Below, one piece after another: positions 1-6,202 of a DNA stretch of 11,585 nucleotides (positions are counted from its first letter, which is position 1; every line of letters starts with the position of its first letter). A program made the translations under genes and the position numbers. The notes beneath the pieces are model-generated. The model was given only the letters and a program-made list of their open reading frames with translations. It searched no databases and was not told the origin of the DNA. Origin of the DNA: Elusimicrobia bacterium UBA6262. GTDB taxonomy: Bacteria; CAYTYR01; UBA6262. The DNA lies in the NCBI GenBank assembly GCA_002441095.1, contig DJVG01000027.1, forward strand, positions 712 to 12,296, in the 5' to 3' direction.

Positions 1-1
1 C

Positions 2-439
2 AATGTCGGCCAGGAGATCAAGCTGGATATTTTCCAGGTCGGCGATTATGTGGATGTCACCGGCATTAGCAAAGGAAAAGGTTATGCCGGCGTGATCAAA
101 AGGTGCGGCTATACCGGCGGGCGTTCTACACACGGGTCCATGTTCCATCGCAAGCCTGGCTCGATCGGCGCGTCAAGTTACCCTTCACGCGTACTAAAAG
201 GACTAGGGTTGCCCGGACAAATGGGTAATGTGCAAAGGACGACGATTAAATTGGAGATCGTGGATATTGACCCGGCTAACAATATAATGTTGATCAAAGG
301 GGCCATTCCTGGCAACAATAAGGGTTTGGTCATGATCAAGAAAACCACTAAGGCTTTAAAACATAAGAAAGAAGTGGTCAAAGCTAAAAGCACCGATCAA
401 AAATTGGTGAAGAAACCCTCTAAGAAAAAATTAGTGTAA
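2..439 (+). CDS. rplC: 50S ribosomal protein L3, 3' part (start lies upstream of window)
   Basis: This is the C-terminal 145 residues of large-subunit protein L3, an early assembly protein that binds 23S rRNA near the peptidyl transferase centre. The frame is open from the first complete codon at position 2, so the GTG at 50 is an internal valine and not a start. L3 hallmarks seen are the DVTGISKGKG stretch, the HGS...RKPGSIG region and the GQMGN motif, whose glutamine corresponds to the one methylated by PrmB in E. coli (family knowledge). The protein ends in a lysine-rich tail of roughly 30 residues beyond the usual L3 end, probably an unstructured rRNA-contacting extension. The upstream neighbour would be rpsJ, outside the window. 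rplD follows after 25 bp, consistent with one operon. Confidence 0.97.
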   Translation, partial: NVGQEIKLDIFQVGDYVDVTGISKGKGYAGVIKRCGYTGGRSTHGSMFHRKPGSIGASSYPSRVLKGLGLPGQMGNVQRTTIKLEIVDIDPANNIMLIKGAIPGNNKGLVMIKKTTKALKHKKEVVKAKSTDQKLVKKPSKKKLV

Positions 440-464
440 CCAGTATTTCTAAAGGAGATAAGGT

Positions 465-1094
465 ATGTCTGAAGTAGATGTATTTAATTTTAAGGGTGAG
501 AAAACAGGTACACTTGCTTTATCATCTAGATTATTTGACCAAAAAATAAATGCCACGGTTTTGCATGAAGTCGTTACCATGCAATTAGCGAACCAGCGCC
601 TGGGCACAGTCTCTACCAAAACTCGCGGTGAAGTATCCGGCGGCGGTATCAAGCCGTATAAGCAGAAACACACTGGCCGGGCGCGGGCCGGCAGTACCCG
701 GTCACCATTGTGGCGGCACGGCGGCATCATTTTCGGGCCTCGTCCCCGCAACTACAAATATGATGTACCGGCAAAGAAAAAACAGGCAGCCTTGATCTCG
801 GCTCTTTCCTCCAAAGCCAATGATAATGGGATTATCATCCTGGATAAGCTGGAATTAGCCCAGCCGAAAACAAAGAATGTCGGACAGCTGCTTAAGAAGC
901 TGAAAGTGCAGGGGCTCACCCTACTGGTAGTAGATAAAGTCACTACTGACCTGGCTCGGGCTTCCCGGAATATCCAGTCTTTGGGATTGGCTGCTGCTAC
1001 TAAGCTAAATGTCTATGAAATCCTGCAAAGCAAACATCTGATAATTACCAAAGAAGCCTTAGCTGTCCTCGAAGCAAGGGTCAAGGAGAAATAA
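465..1094 (+). CDS. rplD: 50S ribosomal protein L4
   Basis: L4 is a 23S rRNA-binding protein whose long loop lines the nascent-chain exit tunnel. The protein is 209 residues, close to the family norm of about 205. The diagnostic extended loop lies at about residues 50-92 (TRGEVSGGG, then KQKHTGRARAGS, then WRHGGIIFGP), followed by the globular domain. The ATG at 465 is preceded by a strong AAAGGAG at 451-457, which fixes the start. In E. coli L4 represses its own S10 operon through a leader upstream of rpsJ. That region is outside this window, so nothing can be said about such control here. rplW follows after only 2 bp, suggesting coupled translation. Confidence 0.98.
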   Translation: MSEVDVFNFKGEKTGTLALSSRLFDQKINATVLHEVVTMQLANQRLGTVSTKTRGEVSGGGIKPYKQKHTGRARAGSTRSPLWRHGGIIFGPRPRNYKYDVPAKKKQAALISALSSKANDNGIIILDKLELAQPKTKNVGQLLKKLKVQGLTLLVVDKVTTDLARASRNIQSLGLAAATKLNVYEILQSKHLIITKEALAVLEARVKEK

Positions 1095-1096
1095 CT

Positions 1097-1387
1097 ATGA
1101 AAGATTTGAGCCAAGTGATCATTGGGCCTCTCAATACGGAAAAAAATACCTTATTGAAAGAAAAAGAGAACAAGTATGTCTTAAAAGTCAACATTGATGC
1201 CACTAAAGAAGATATCAAAAAAGCAGTAGAGAAAATGTTTAAGGTCAAAGTGACCAGGGTTAATACAATGAGAATAGGCGGCAAGGTCCGCCGGATGGGC
1301 ATGTTTATGGGCAAGAGAGCGGACTGGAAGAAAGCTTTTGTCTCCATAAAAGCCGGCGAAACAATTAAATTCTTTGAAGGGGCATAA
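1097..1387 (+). CDS. rplW: 50S ribosomal protein L23
   Basis: L23 sits at the rim of the peptide exit tunnel and is the docking site for trigger factor, SRP and the Sec translocon. The protein has 96 residues, normal for bacterial L23. Family features seen are the N-terminal IIGPLNTEKN segment, the DATKEDIKKAVEKMF helix and the RADWKKAFVSIKAG C-terminal strand region. Glu15 in the TEK motif matches the E. coli glutamate (E18) used for trigger factor binding. The ATG lies 8 nt after an AAGGAG at 1083-1088, inside the end of rplD. An 83-bp spacer with 7-bp repeats separates it from rplB, unlike the tight junction before it. Confidence 0.97.
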   Translation: MKDLSQVIIGPLNTEKNTLLKEKENKYVLKVNIDATKEDIKKAVEKMFKVKVTRVNTMRIGGKVRRMGMFMGKRADWKKAFVSIKAGETIKFFEGA

Positions 1388-1394
1388 GTAATCT

Positions 1395-1436
1395 GCTGAA
1401 TGCTGGAAGCTAAAGGCTGAAAGATATAAGATAGGA
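1395..1436 (+). repeat. Degenerate heptanucleotide tandem repeat in the rplW-rplB spacer
   Basis: The spacer holds four consecutive 7-bp units from 1395 to 1422 that each match the consensus GCTGAAA at 5-7 of 7 positions, followed by two more degraded units starting GAT up to 1436. The array stops about 15 bp before the rplB Shine-Dalgarno sequence (AAAGGAG at 1452-1458). No ORF or obvious hairpin explains it. Its unit sequence is unlike those of the other heptad arrays in this window, but the unit length is the same. Confidence 0.7.
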
Positions 1437-1470
1437 AGTATTAGCAATATAAAAGGAGAAATATCAGTTT

Positions 1471-2310
1471 ATGGGAATAAAAACGTATAAACCAACTACT
1501 GCGTCGCGTCGTTTTATTACTACTATCGATAATAAGGATATTACCAAGAGCCGTCCGGAAAGATCGCTGATCGTAACCTTGAATTCTTCCGGCGGGCGTA
1601 ACAACTCAGGTACCCTGACCGTCAGGCACAAAGGCAGCGGCCATAAAAGAATGTACCGTTTAGTGGATTTTTACCGGGAAAAATATAATATTCCGGCGAC
1701 CGTGGTCGCGGTGGAATATGATCCTAACCGTAATGCCCGGATCGCCTTACTGCAATATAAAGACGGGGAAAAGAGATATATCGTCATGCCGGAGGGCTTG
1801 CAGGTGGGCGATGTAGTATCCAGCGGTGACCAGGCTGATGTCAAAGTCGGTAACGCGCTGTTCCTGAAAAATATTCCCGATGGTACGATCATCCACAATA
1901 TCGAGCTGGAACCCGGCAAAGGAGCAAAAATGGTGCGCAGTGCCGGCGGTTTTGCCCAGCTATTAGCCAAAGAAGGCAACCATGCCCAACTGAAACTAGC
2001 CTCTGGTGAAATGAGAGTAGTCAATGTTAATTGCCTGGCCACGATCGGGCAGGTAGGCAATATTGAATATAAGAATATGGTGATCGGCAAGGCTGGCCGC
2101 AGTAGATGGATGGGCATTCGGCCTACTGTGCGCGGTACTGCGATGAACACCGTAGACCATCCGCATGGCGGCGGCCGTGGTAAGAGTAAAGGCGCCAATC
2201 ATCCGAAGTCTCCTTGGGGACAGCTGGCCAAAGGCGGCAAGACCAGGAGAAGAAAAGCCAGCGAGCAATTTATCATGAATCACCGCCCTAAAGGGGCCAG
2301 GGGAATGTAG
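1471..2310 (+). CDS. rplB: 50S ribosomal protein L2
   Basis: L2 is a primary 23S rRNA-binding protein needed for subunit association and for the integrity of the peptidyl transferase centre. The protein has 279 residues, near the family length of 273-277. The N-terminal basic segment (KPTTASRRFIT), the central OB-fold and SH3-like region and the C-terminal VDHPHGGGRGKSKG motif are all present. His230 in DHPHGG corresponds to E. coli His229, the conserved residue implicated in peptidyl transfer. The ATG at 1471 follows AAAGGAG (1452-1458) with a slightly long spacing of 12 nt; no better in-frame start is seen. A heptad repeat array lies in the spacer on each side of the gene. Confidence 0.98.
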   Translation: MGIKTYKPTTASRRFITTIDNKDITKSRPERSLIVTLNSSGGRNNSGTLTVRHKGSGHKRMYRLVDFYREKYNIPATVVAVEYDPNRNARIALLQYKDGEKRYIVMPEGLQVGDVVSSGDQADVKVGNALFLKNIPDGTIIHNIELEPGKGAKMVRSAGGFAQLLAKEGNHAQLKLASGEMRVVNVNCLATIGQVGNIEYKNMVIGKAGRSRWMGIRPTVRGTAMNTVDHPHGGGRGKSKGANHPKSPWGQLAKGGKTRRRKASEQFIMNHRPKGARGM

Positions 2311-2320
2311 TTTTGCAAAA

Positions 2321-2348
2321 CTCGCAACTCGCAACTCGAAACTGTATT
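2321..2348 (+). repeat. Heptanucleotide tandem repeat in the rplB-rpsS spacer
   Basis: Two identical 7-bp units (CTCGCAA) at 2321-2334 are followed by a third with one change (2335-2341) and a decayed fourth (2342-2348). The array fills most of the 56-bp spacer and ends 5 bp before the rpsS Shine-Dalgarno sequence AGGAGG (2354-2359). The unit is unrelated in sequence to the array before rplB but has the same length. Confidence 0.7.
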
Positions 2349-2366
2349 TAATCAGGAGGAAAGTAG

Positions 2367-2654
2367 ATGTCCAGGTCATCGTACAAGGGACCATTTGTAG
2401 ATGAAAAATTGATGAAAAAAATTGATGTCATGAACCGGGCCAAGAAAAAAGAAGTGATCAAGACCTGGTCCCGTCGTTCCACTATCACCCCGGAATTTGT
2501 CGGCCATACTCTGGCCGTTCATAACGGCCGGAAATTCATTCCCGTGTTTGTTACCGAGAACATGGTCGGGCACAAATTAGGTGAGTTTTCACTGACCAGA
2601 TACTTTAAGGGTCATGGTGCGGCGCATACTAAGGAAGCAGCGGAAAAGACCTGA
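2367..2654 (+). CDS. rpsS: 30S ribosomal protein S19
   Basis: S19 binds 16S rRNA in the head of the small subunit together with S13 and contacts the A-site region. The 95-residue length is typical. Recognisable blocks are SSYKGPFVDEKL near the N-terminus, the RRSTITPEFVGHTLAVHNGRK core (about residues 36-56) and the KLGEFSLTRYFKGH C-terminal segment. The start ATG at 2367 is set by AGGAGG at 2354-2359, 7 nt upstream. The gene is followed by a 121-bp spacer before rplV, whereas rpsS and rplV are usually close together in other bacteria. Confidence 0.98.
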   Translation: MSRSSYKGPFVDEKLMKKIDVMNRAKKKEVIKTWSRRSTITPEFVGHTLAVHNGRKFIPVFVTENMVGHKLGEFSLTRYFKGHGAAHTKEAAEKT

Positions 2655-2668
2655 TTTAATTAATAGTA

Positions 2669-2687
2669 TAGGATATTTGTAATCCTA
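2669..2687 (+). other. Small inverted repeat in the rpsS-rplV spacer
   Basis: A perfect 6-bp inverted repeat (TAGGAT/ATCCTA) with a 7-nt loop lies just after rpsS. It is AU-rich, not followed by a T-run, and too weak to be called a terminator. A TATAAT hexamer follows at 2689-2694 but has no recognisable -35 partner at the right distance. Confidence 0.35.
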
Positions 2688-2730
2688 ATATAATTCTGTG
2701 TAATCGTCTTTTTGAGATCTGTGAAATCAG

Positions 2731-2754
2731 CAAGTTCCCAAAGGGATTAACTTG
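2731..2754 (+). promoter_or_regulatory. Hairpin immediately upstream of the rplV ribosome binding site
   Basis: CAAGTT (2731-2736) can pair with AACTTG (2749-2754), and CCC (2737-2739) with GGG (2743-2745) around an AAA loop, with a 3-nt bulge (ATT, 2746-2748) on the 3' side. The stem ends two bases before the AAAAGGAG Shine-Dalgarno tract (2757-2764) of rplV. It could influence access of ribosomes to that site; this is inference only, and no known r-protein leader motif is recognised. Confidence 0.35.
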
Positions 2755-2775
2755 TGAAAAGGAGCACCGGTAATA

Positions 2776-3096
2776 ATGGAAGCTAAAGCGATAGCTAATT
2801 TTGTGCGTGTATCACCCCGGAAAGCAGCCCAGATGACTGATCTGATCAGGGGTAAAAATGTGGTGGAAGCGCTTACCCTGTTGAAATTTTCGACCAAAGC
2901 AGCGGGCAAGATCGTCACCAAGGTATTGAAGTCTGCAGTAGCTAATACGAAACAGAAAAATATACAAAAATTGACCGTGAAAGATGCGTATGTCGGTTAT
3001 GGCCCGACCATGAAAAGAATGCGGGCCATGGCCATGGGCAGAGGAGCCACCATCAGGAAGCGGACGGCTCATATTACCATTGTCGTAGCTGATTAG
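2776..3096 (+). CDS. rplV: 50S ribosomal protein L22
   Basis: L22 binds all domains of 23S rRNA, and its long beta hairpin reaches into the exit tunnel beside L4. The 106-residue protein is of normal size. Family features seen are AIANFVRVSPRKAAQMTDLIRG near the N-terminus, the middle helix region, and the tunnel hairpin at about residues 77-97 (YGPTMKRMRAMAMGRG). The usual RRHTS-like end is present as RKRTAHITIVV. The ATG at 2776 lies 11 nt after GGAG (2761-2764), longer than ideal, and a hairpin precedes that site. A 172-bp spacer containing a palindromic repeat element separates it from rpsC. Confidence 0.97.
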   Translation: MEAKAIANFVRVSPRKAAQMTDLIRGKNVVEALTLLKFSTKAAGKIVTKVLKSAVANTKQKNIQKLTVKDAYVGYGPTMKRMRAMAMGRGATIRKRTAHITIVVAD

Positions 3097-3103
3097 TGAG
3101 AGC

Positions 3104-3257
3104 AAATACGAATATCTAAACCCGCCTGTCCCCGCGGTCTTGATCCCGATAAATCGGGATCAGCAGGGGGAAATACGAAACAATTTTCAAATAATTAATG
3201 TTCAAAACAACAGTGTTTAGAATTTCGATATTAGTGATTAGAATTTGTAGTTCAGAG
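3104..3257 (+). repeat. Palindromic heptad-repeat element (copy A) in the rplV-rpsC spacer
   Basis: The spacer holds a left arm (3104-3121) and a right arm (3215-3257). The 13 bases at 3109-3121 match the reverse complement of 3215-3227 at 11 positions. The right arm divides into 7-bp units from 3216 to 3257 resembling TTTAGAA. Its left arm matches 8495-8512 at 15 of 18 positions, and its right arm aligns well with 8566-8605, so this is the same element as the one before rplO. The right arm runs into the rpsC Shine-Dalgarno sequence. A separate GC-rich hairpin interrupts this copy at about 3122-3171. Confidence 0.65.
3122..3171 (+). repeat. GC-rich hairpin nested in palindromic element copy A
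   Basis: The core is a perfect 10-bp stem, TGATCCCGAT (3141-3150) with ATCGGGATCA (3153-3162), practically 9 bp with a 4-nt loop. An outer TCCCC/GGGGA pairing (3129-3133 with 3167-3171) extends it. The related spacer before rplO lacks this block entirely, so it looks like an insertion. No T-run follows, so an intrinsic terminator is unlikely. Confidence 0.6.
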
Positions 3258-3268
3258 GGAGGTTCGGA

Positions 3269-4009
3269 GTGGGTCAGAAAGTTCACCCGATAGGATTAAG
3301 ATTAGGAATTAACAAAGACTGGGATTCCAAATGGTTCAGCACCCGGGACTATGCCGGCCAACTGCATGAAGACATCAAGATCAGGGCCTTCATGAAGAAG
3401 AGACTGAAACTGGCCGGAGTCTCCCGGATCAGGATCGAGCGTACCGGGAAATTTATCCGTATTGAGATCAGCACCGCCCGTCCTGGACGGGTCATCGGTG
3501 AAAGAGGGCAGGGGATCGAGACCGTCAAGACTGATCTGCAGGCGCTCACTGATAAGCAGGTCTATATCAATATTATTGAAGTGAAAAGCCCGGAAACCGA
3601 CGCGCAATTGGTCGCGGACAATATTTCTTTCCAGATCGAGAAACAGATCTCCTTTAGGAGAGCGATGAAAAAAGCCATTAATAGCGCCATGCAGGGCGGC
3701 GCTTTGGGCATCAAAGTAGCGATCAGCGGCCGTTTAGGCGGCGCGGAAATCGCCCGCCGGGAATGGATGAAAGAGGGACGCATCCCGCTGCACACACTGC
3801 GGGCAGATATCGACTATGGTTTTGCCGAAGCTTTTACTACTTACGGACAGATCGGTATAAAAGTATGGGTCTTTAAGAAAGAGATCATGAAAGAAATAAA
3901 GAGACCCAAAAAAGAAGTGAAAGAAATCAAGGAAAACACGGAAGCGAATACTACTACTACTGAAACAGGAGCTCAAAATGCTAATGCCCAAGAGAGTCAA
4001 GTATCGTAA
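3269..4009 (+). CDS. rpsC: 30S ribosomal protein S3
   Basis: S3 lies at the mRNA entry channel of the small subunit and contributes to its helicase activity. The 246-residue protein has the N-terminal MGQKVHPIGLRLG block, a type II KH domain with its GERG loop at residues 77-80, and the C-terminal domain with the FRRAMKKA segment (residues 129-136) holding the conserved basic helicase residues. After residue 205 comes a charged, low-complexity tail rich in Lys, Glu, Thr and Asn, including four in-frame ACT codons at 3950-3961. The start is GTG at 3269, preceded 6 nt upstream by GAGGGAGG (3255-3262). The 3' end overlaps rplP by 32 nt, which is unusual for this pair and suggests coupling. Confidence 0.98.
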   Translation: MGQKVHPIGLRLGINKDWDSKWFSTRDYAGQLHEDIKIRAFMKKRLKLAGVSRIRIERTGKFIRIEISTARPGRVIGERGQGIETVKTDLQALTDKQVYINIIEVKSPETDAQLVADNISFQIEKQISFRRAMKKAINSAMQGGALGIKVAISGRLGGAEIARREWMKEGRIPLHTLRADIDYGFAEAFTTYGQIGIKVWVFKKEIMKEIKRPKKEVKEIKENTEANTTTTETGAQNANAQESQVS

Positions 4010-4388
4010 AACACAACACGGGCGCATGCGCGGTAAAGCTACCCGCGGCAACAAAGTGTCCTTTGGTGAATTTGGCTTAATGGCCACTGAGTGCGGAGAA
4101 GTGAGTGACCGCCAGATAGAAGCGGCGCGTGTCGCTTTGATGCGTTTTATCAAAAAAGGCGGTAAGGTCTGGGTGCGTATTTTCCCGGATAAGCCGATCA
4201 CCAGGAAACCAGCAGAAACCAGAATGGGAAAAGGCAAAGGGGACCCGGATCATTGGGCGGTAGTGATCAAGCCTGGCCGCGTCATGTATGAAGTGCAGGG
4301 ATTGACCGCGGAGCAAGCCAAGGAAGCCATGAAGCTGGTAGGCGGAAAATTAAGCGTCAAGACAAGATTTGTGAGCCGGATCGATTAA
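3978..4388 (+). CDS. rplP: 50S ribosomal protein L16
   Basis: L16 is a late assembly protein of the large subunit that helps form the A-site tRNA pocket. The 136-residue protein matches the family size and begins MLMPKRVKYRK as expected. Arg82 in TRMGKGKG corresponds to E. coli Arg81, which is hydroxylated by YcfD/RoxA there; whether that happens here is not visible. The ATG at 3978 lies inside the end of rpsC (32-nt overlap) with AGGAG at 3967-3971, 6 nt upstream. A second in-frame ATG at 3984 is possible, but the first gives the canonical N-terminus. rpmC follows after 19 bp. Confidence 0.97.
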   Translation: MLMPKRVKYRKTQHGRMRGKATRGNKVSFGEFGLMATECGEVSDRQIEAARVALMRFIKKGGKVWVRIFPDKPITRKPAETRMGKGKGDPDHWAVVIKPGRVMYEVQGLTAEQAKEAMKLVGGKLSVKTRFVSRID

Positions 4389-4407
4389 ACTCAAGGTGAG
4401 GATTAGT

Positions 4408-4617
4408 ATGGCGAAAAATAAAACTGTTCCTAAAGACTTAAGAAACCTGACTGATAACGAACTGCAGGATAAATATCTTTCCTTAAAAGATGAAATGTTC
4501 CAGTTGAAGATCCAGCAGGTAACTCATCAGAAAGTGGCTAATCCCATGCGTTTCGGTATTATCCGCAAAAACATTGCGCGGATCCAGACGCTGATGAATG
4601 AACGGAGGAAGAAATAA
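4408..4617 (+). CDS. rpmC: 50S ribosomal protein L29
   Basis: L29 is a small helical protein at the tunnel exit, next to L23, where it helps form the SRP and translocon docking surface. It has 69 residues. The family pattern of two long helices is clear: LRNLTDNELQDKYLSLKDEMFQLK, then the conserved ANPMRFGIIRKNIARIQTLMNE (about residues 43-64). I chose ATG 4408 because AGGTGA (4394-4399), a good anti-SD match, lies 8 nt upstream. The in-frame GTG at 4396 falls inside that Shine-Dalgarno sequence and would add only MRIS. The stop codon directly abuts the rpsQ start, and the rpsQ binding site is embedded in the end of this gene. Confidence 0.95.
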   Translation: MAKNKTVPKDLRNLTDNELQDKYLSLKDEMFQLKIQQVTHQKVANPMRFGIIRKNIARIQTLMNERRKK

Positions 4618-4872
4618 GTGGCTAAGACCAATAAAAGGACCAAGATCGCCAAGGTAGTCAGTGATAAAATGAATAAGACCAGAGTGGTTACCACCGAGCG
4701 TAAAGTAGCGCATAAGCTCTACGGTAAGCTGATCAAGAAAACCACGTCATTCAAAGTACACGACGAAAAAAATGAGTCTAAAGTCGGCGATACCGTAAAG
4801 ATCGTCGAATTCCGGCCGTTAAGCAAAACCAAACGCTGGCAATTAGTTGAAATCGTAGAAAGGGCGAAATAA
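4618..4872 (+). CDS. rpsQ: 30S ribosomal protein S17
   Basis: S17 is a primary 16S rRNA-binding protein of the small-subunit body with an OB fold. The 84-residue length is typical. Seen are the VVSDKMNKTRVVTTERKVAHKLYGK core (about residues 13-37), the KVHDE segment, and GDTVKIVEFRPLSKTKRWQLVEIVE at the C-terminus, all family signatures. The start is GTG at 4618, immediately after the rpmC stop, with GGAGG inside rpmC (4604-4608) as binding site. No in-frame ATG lies before residue 18, so GTG is the only sensible start. rplN begins 2 bp after the stop. Confidence 0.97.
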   Translation: MAKTNKRTKIAKVVSDKMNKTRVVTTERKVAHKLYGKLIKKTTSFKVHDEKNESKVGDTVKIVEFRPLSKTKRWQLVEIVERAK

Positions 4873-4874
4873 TT

Positions 4875-5243
4875 ATGATCCAGACACAAAGCATGTTAAT
4901 AGTCGCAGACAATTCCGGTGCCAAAACCATCATGTGCATCAGGTGCCTGGGAGGATCCCGGCGCAAGTATGCCAGTGTCGGCGACATCATTGTCGCGGCC
5001 GTGAAGTCGGCAATTCCGCAGGCCCCGGTCAAAAAAGGCGACGTGGTCAAAGCCGTAATTGTCCGTACGGTGCGTCCGCTGCGCCGGGAAGATGGTACCT
5101 ATATCCGTTTTGATGAAAATAGCGCCGTGATCATTGATGATAATAATGAACCCAGGGGCACCCGTATTTTCGGCCCGGTAGCCAGGGAATTGCGTGAGAA
5201 AAATTTTATGAAGATCATTTCCTTAGCGCCGGAAGTACTTTGA
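4875..5243 (+). CDS. rplN: 50S ribosomal protein L14
   Basis: L14 lies at the subunit interface of the large subunit, contacts 16S rRNA in bridges B5 and B8, and is the docking site for the silencing factor RsfS. The 122-residue length is exactly the family norm. The N-terminal MIQTQSMLIVADNSGAK, the CIRCLGG segment, VKKGDVVKAVIVRT and the RFDENSAVIIDDNNEPRGTRIFGPVARELR block are all conserved. The ATG at 4875 follows rpsQ by 2 bp with only a weak binding site (GAAAGGG, 4858-4864), so reinitiation after rpsQ is likely. A 66-bp heptad-repeat spacer separates it from rplX. Confidence 0.98.
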   Translation: MIQTQSMLIVADNSGAKTIMCIRCLGGSRRKYASVGDIIVAAVKSAIPQAPVKKGDVVKAVIVRTVRPLRREDGTYIRFDENSAVIIDDNNEPRGTRIFGPVARELREKNFMKIISLAPEVL

Positions 5244-5249
5244 AAAACG

Positions 5250-5277
5250 GCGTATAGCGGATAGCGTGTAGCGTATA
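5250..5277 (+). repeat. Heptanucleotide tandem repeat in the rplN-rplX spacer
   Basis: Four consecutive 7-bp units fill 5250-5277. The first and fourth are identical (GCGTATA), and the second and third each differ from them at one base. It is the cleanest heptad array in the window. It sits 20 bp before the rplX Shine-Dalgarno sequence AGGAG (5297-5301) and shares no sequence with the arrays before rplB and rpsS. Confidence 0.75.
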
Positions 5278-5309
5278 GAAAAACAGAGAATAAAACAGGA
5301 GTTATAATA

Positions 5310-5624
5310 ATGTTGCATTTGAAGAAAAAAGATAAAGTGATCGTGCTCAGCGGCAAAGATAAAGGGAAAAAAGGCGAAGTCTTGAAACTGATCCCGGAAA
5401 AGAACCAGGTGATTGTTTCCAAGGTAAACTTTGTGAAAAAACATTCCCGTCCCAATCCGCAAAAAGGCGGCGGCGGGATCATCCAGCAGGAAGCCGCGCT
5501 CAATATCAGTAAAGTCATGCTCTTATGCACCAAGTGTAATAAGCCCACCAGGATCAAGATCGACACCCTGGCCGACGGTAAAAAAGTGCGCATGTGCAAG
5601 AAATGCGGAGAAATTCTAGTTTAA
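5310..5624 (+). CDS. rplX: 50S ribosomal protein L24, four-cysteine form
   Basis: L24 is an assembly initiator that binds the 5' domain of 23S rRNA and ends up near the tunnel exit. The 104-residue protein starts with a KOW-type segment (KKKDKVIVLSGKDKGKKGEV, about residues 5-24), then the KVNFVKKHSRP loop. The C-terminal half carries two CxxC pairs, Cys73/Cys76 and Cys96/Cys99, typical of the presumed zinc-binding form of L24 found in many bacteria; the E. coli type lacks them. The ATG at 5310 follows AGGAG (5297-5301) by 8 nt. rplE follows after 19 bp. No S8-type control hairpin is visible in that short gap, where E. coli has one. Confidence 0.97.
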   Translation: MLHLKKKDKVIVLSGKDKGKKGEVLKLIPEKNQVIVSKVNFVKKHSRPNPQKGGGGIIQQEAALNISKVMLLCTKCNKPTRIKIDTLADGKKVRMCKKCGEILV

Positions 5625-5643
5625 ACTACGAGGAGAAGAAGTA

Positions 5644-6186
5644 ATGCCCAGATTAAAGGACTTTTATACCAAAGAAATAATACCGGCGATGAAAAGTGAA
5701 TTTGGATACAAAAATGCGCTGGAAGTACCTAAGATTTCCAAGGTTGTGATCAATATGGGACTCAGTGATGCCAAGGAAAATATCAAGGTGATAGATATTG
5801 CCGTGAAACAGCTGTCCTCTATTACCGGCCAGCGTCCGGTAGTCACCCGGGCAAAAAAATCGATCTCCAACTTCAAGATCAGGGAAGGGATGCCCATTGG
5901 CTGTAAGGTAACCCTGCGCGGGGACATCATGTATGAGTTCATAGACCGCATGATCAATGTGGCTTTGCCCAGGATCCGCGACTTCCGCGGTATTCCCAGG
6001 AATAGTTTTGACGGCCGCGGCAATTATACTCTGGGATTGAAGGACCAGACTATTTTCTCTGAGATCGATTATGAAAAGATCGACAAGCTCAGGGGAATGG
6101 ATATCACGGTAGTGACCACGGCTAAAAATAATGAGCAGGCAGAAAAACTGCTGGTATTATTCGGCATGCCTTTTAGAGAAAAATAG
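5644..6186 (+). CDS. rplE: 50S ribosomal protein L5
   Basis: L5 binds 5S rRNA in the central protuberance of the large subunit, touches P-site tRNA, and forms bridge B1b with S13. The 180-residue length is standard. Family blocks seen are the N-terminal RLKDFYTKEIIPAM, the ISKVVINMGLSDA strand, the TGQRPVVTRAKKSISNFKIREG segment (about residues 61-82), and the LPRIRDFRGI...SFDGRGNYTLGLKDQ block. The ATG at 5644 has GAGGAG at 5630-5635, 8 nt upstream. rpsN follows after 16 bp. Nothing odd is seen in the protein. Confidence 0.98.
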   Translation: MPRLKDFYTKEIIPAMKSEFGYKNALEVPKISKVVINMGLSDAKENIKVIDIAVKQLSSITGQRPVVTRAKKSISNFKIREGMPIGCKVTLRGDIMYEFIDRMINVALPRIRDFRGIPRNSFDGRGNYTLGLKDQTIFSEIDYEKIDKLRGMDITVVTTAKNNEQAEKLLVLFGMPFREK

Positions 6187-6202
6187 AGAAGGGGAATTTT
6201 GC

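Noticed and set aside
50..52. GTG as start of the first gene
   Set aside because: The L3 frame is open to the window edge and the upstream residues match L3, so the codon is internal.
2689..2694. Internal promoter from a perfect TATAAT
   Set aside because: No -35-like hexamer at 16-18 bp and no extended -10 TG; A/T-rich spacer makes a chance hexamer likely.
1395..5277. CRISPR array from the repeated spacers
   Set aside because: Units are 7 bp, directly adjoining and degenerate, with no spacer-repeat alternation and no cas genes.
5625..5643. S8 translational operator before rplE as in E. coli
   Set aside because: The gap is only 19 bp and contains little but the binding site; no S8-type helix could be drawn.
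6131..6202. Upstream extension of rpsN
   Set aside because: It overlaps rplE and would add 24 residues absent from zinc-type S14; ATG 6203 has its own binding site.
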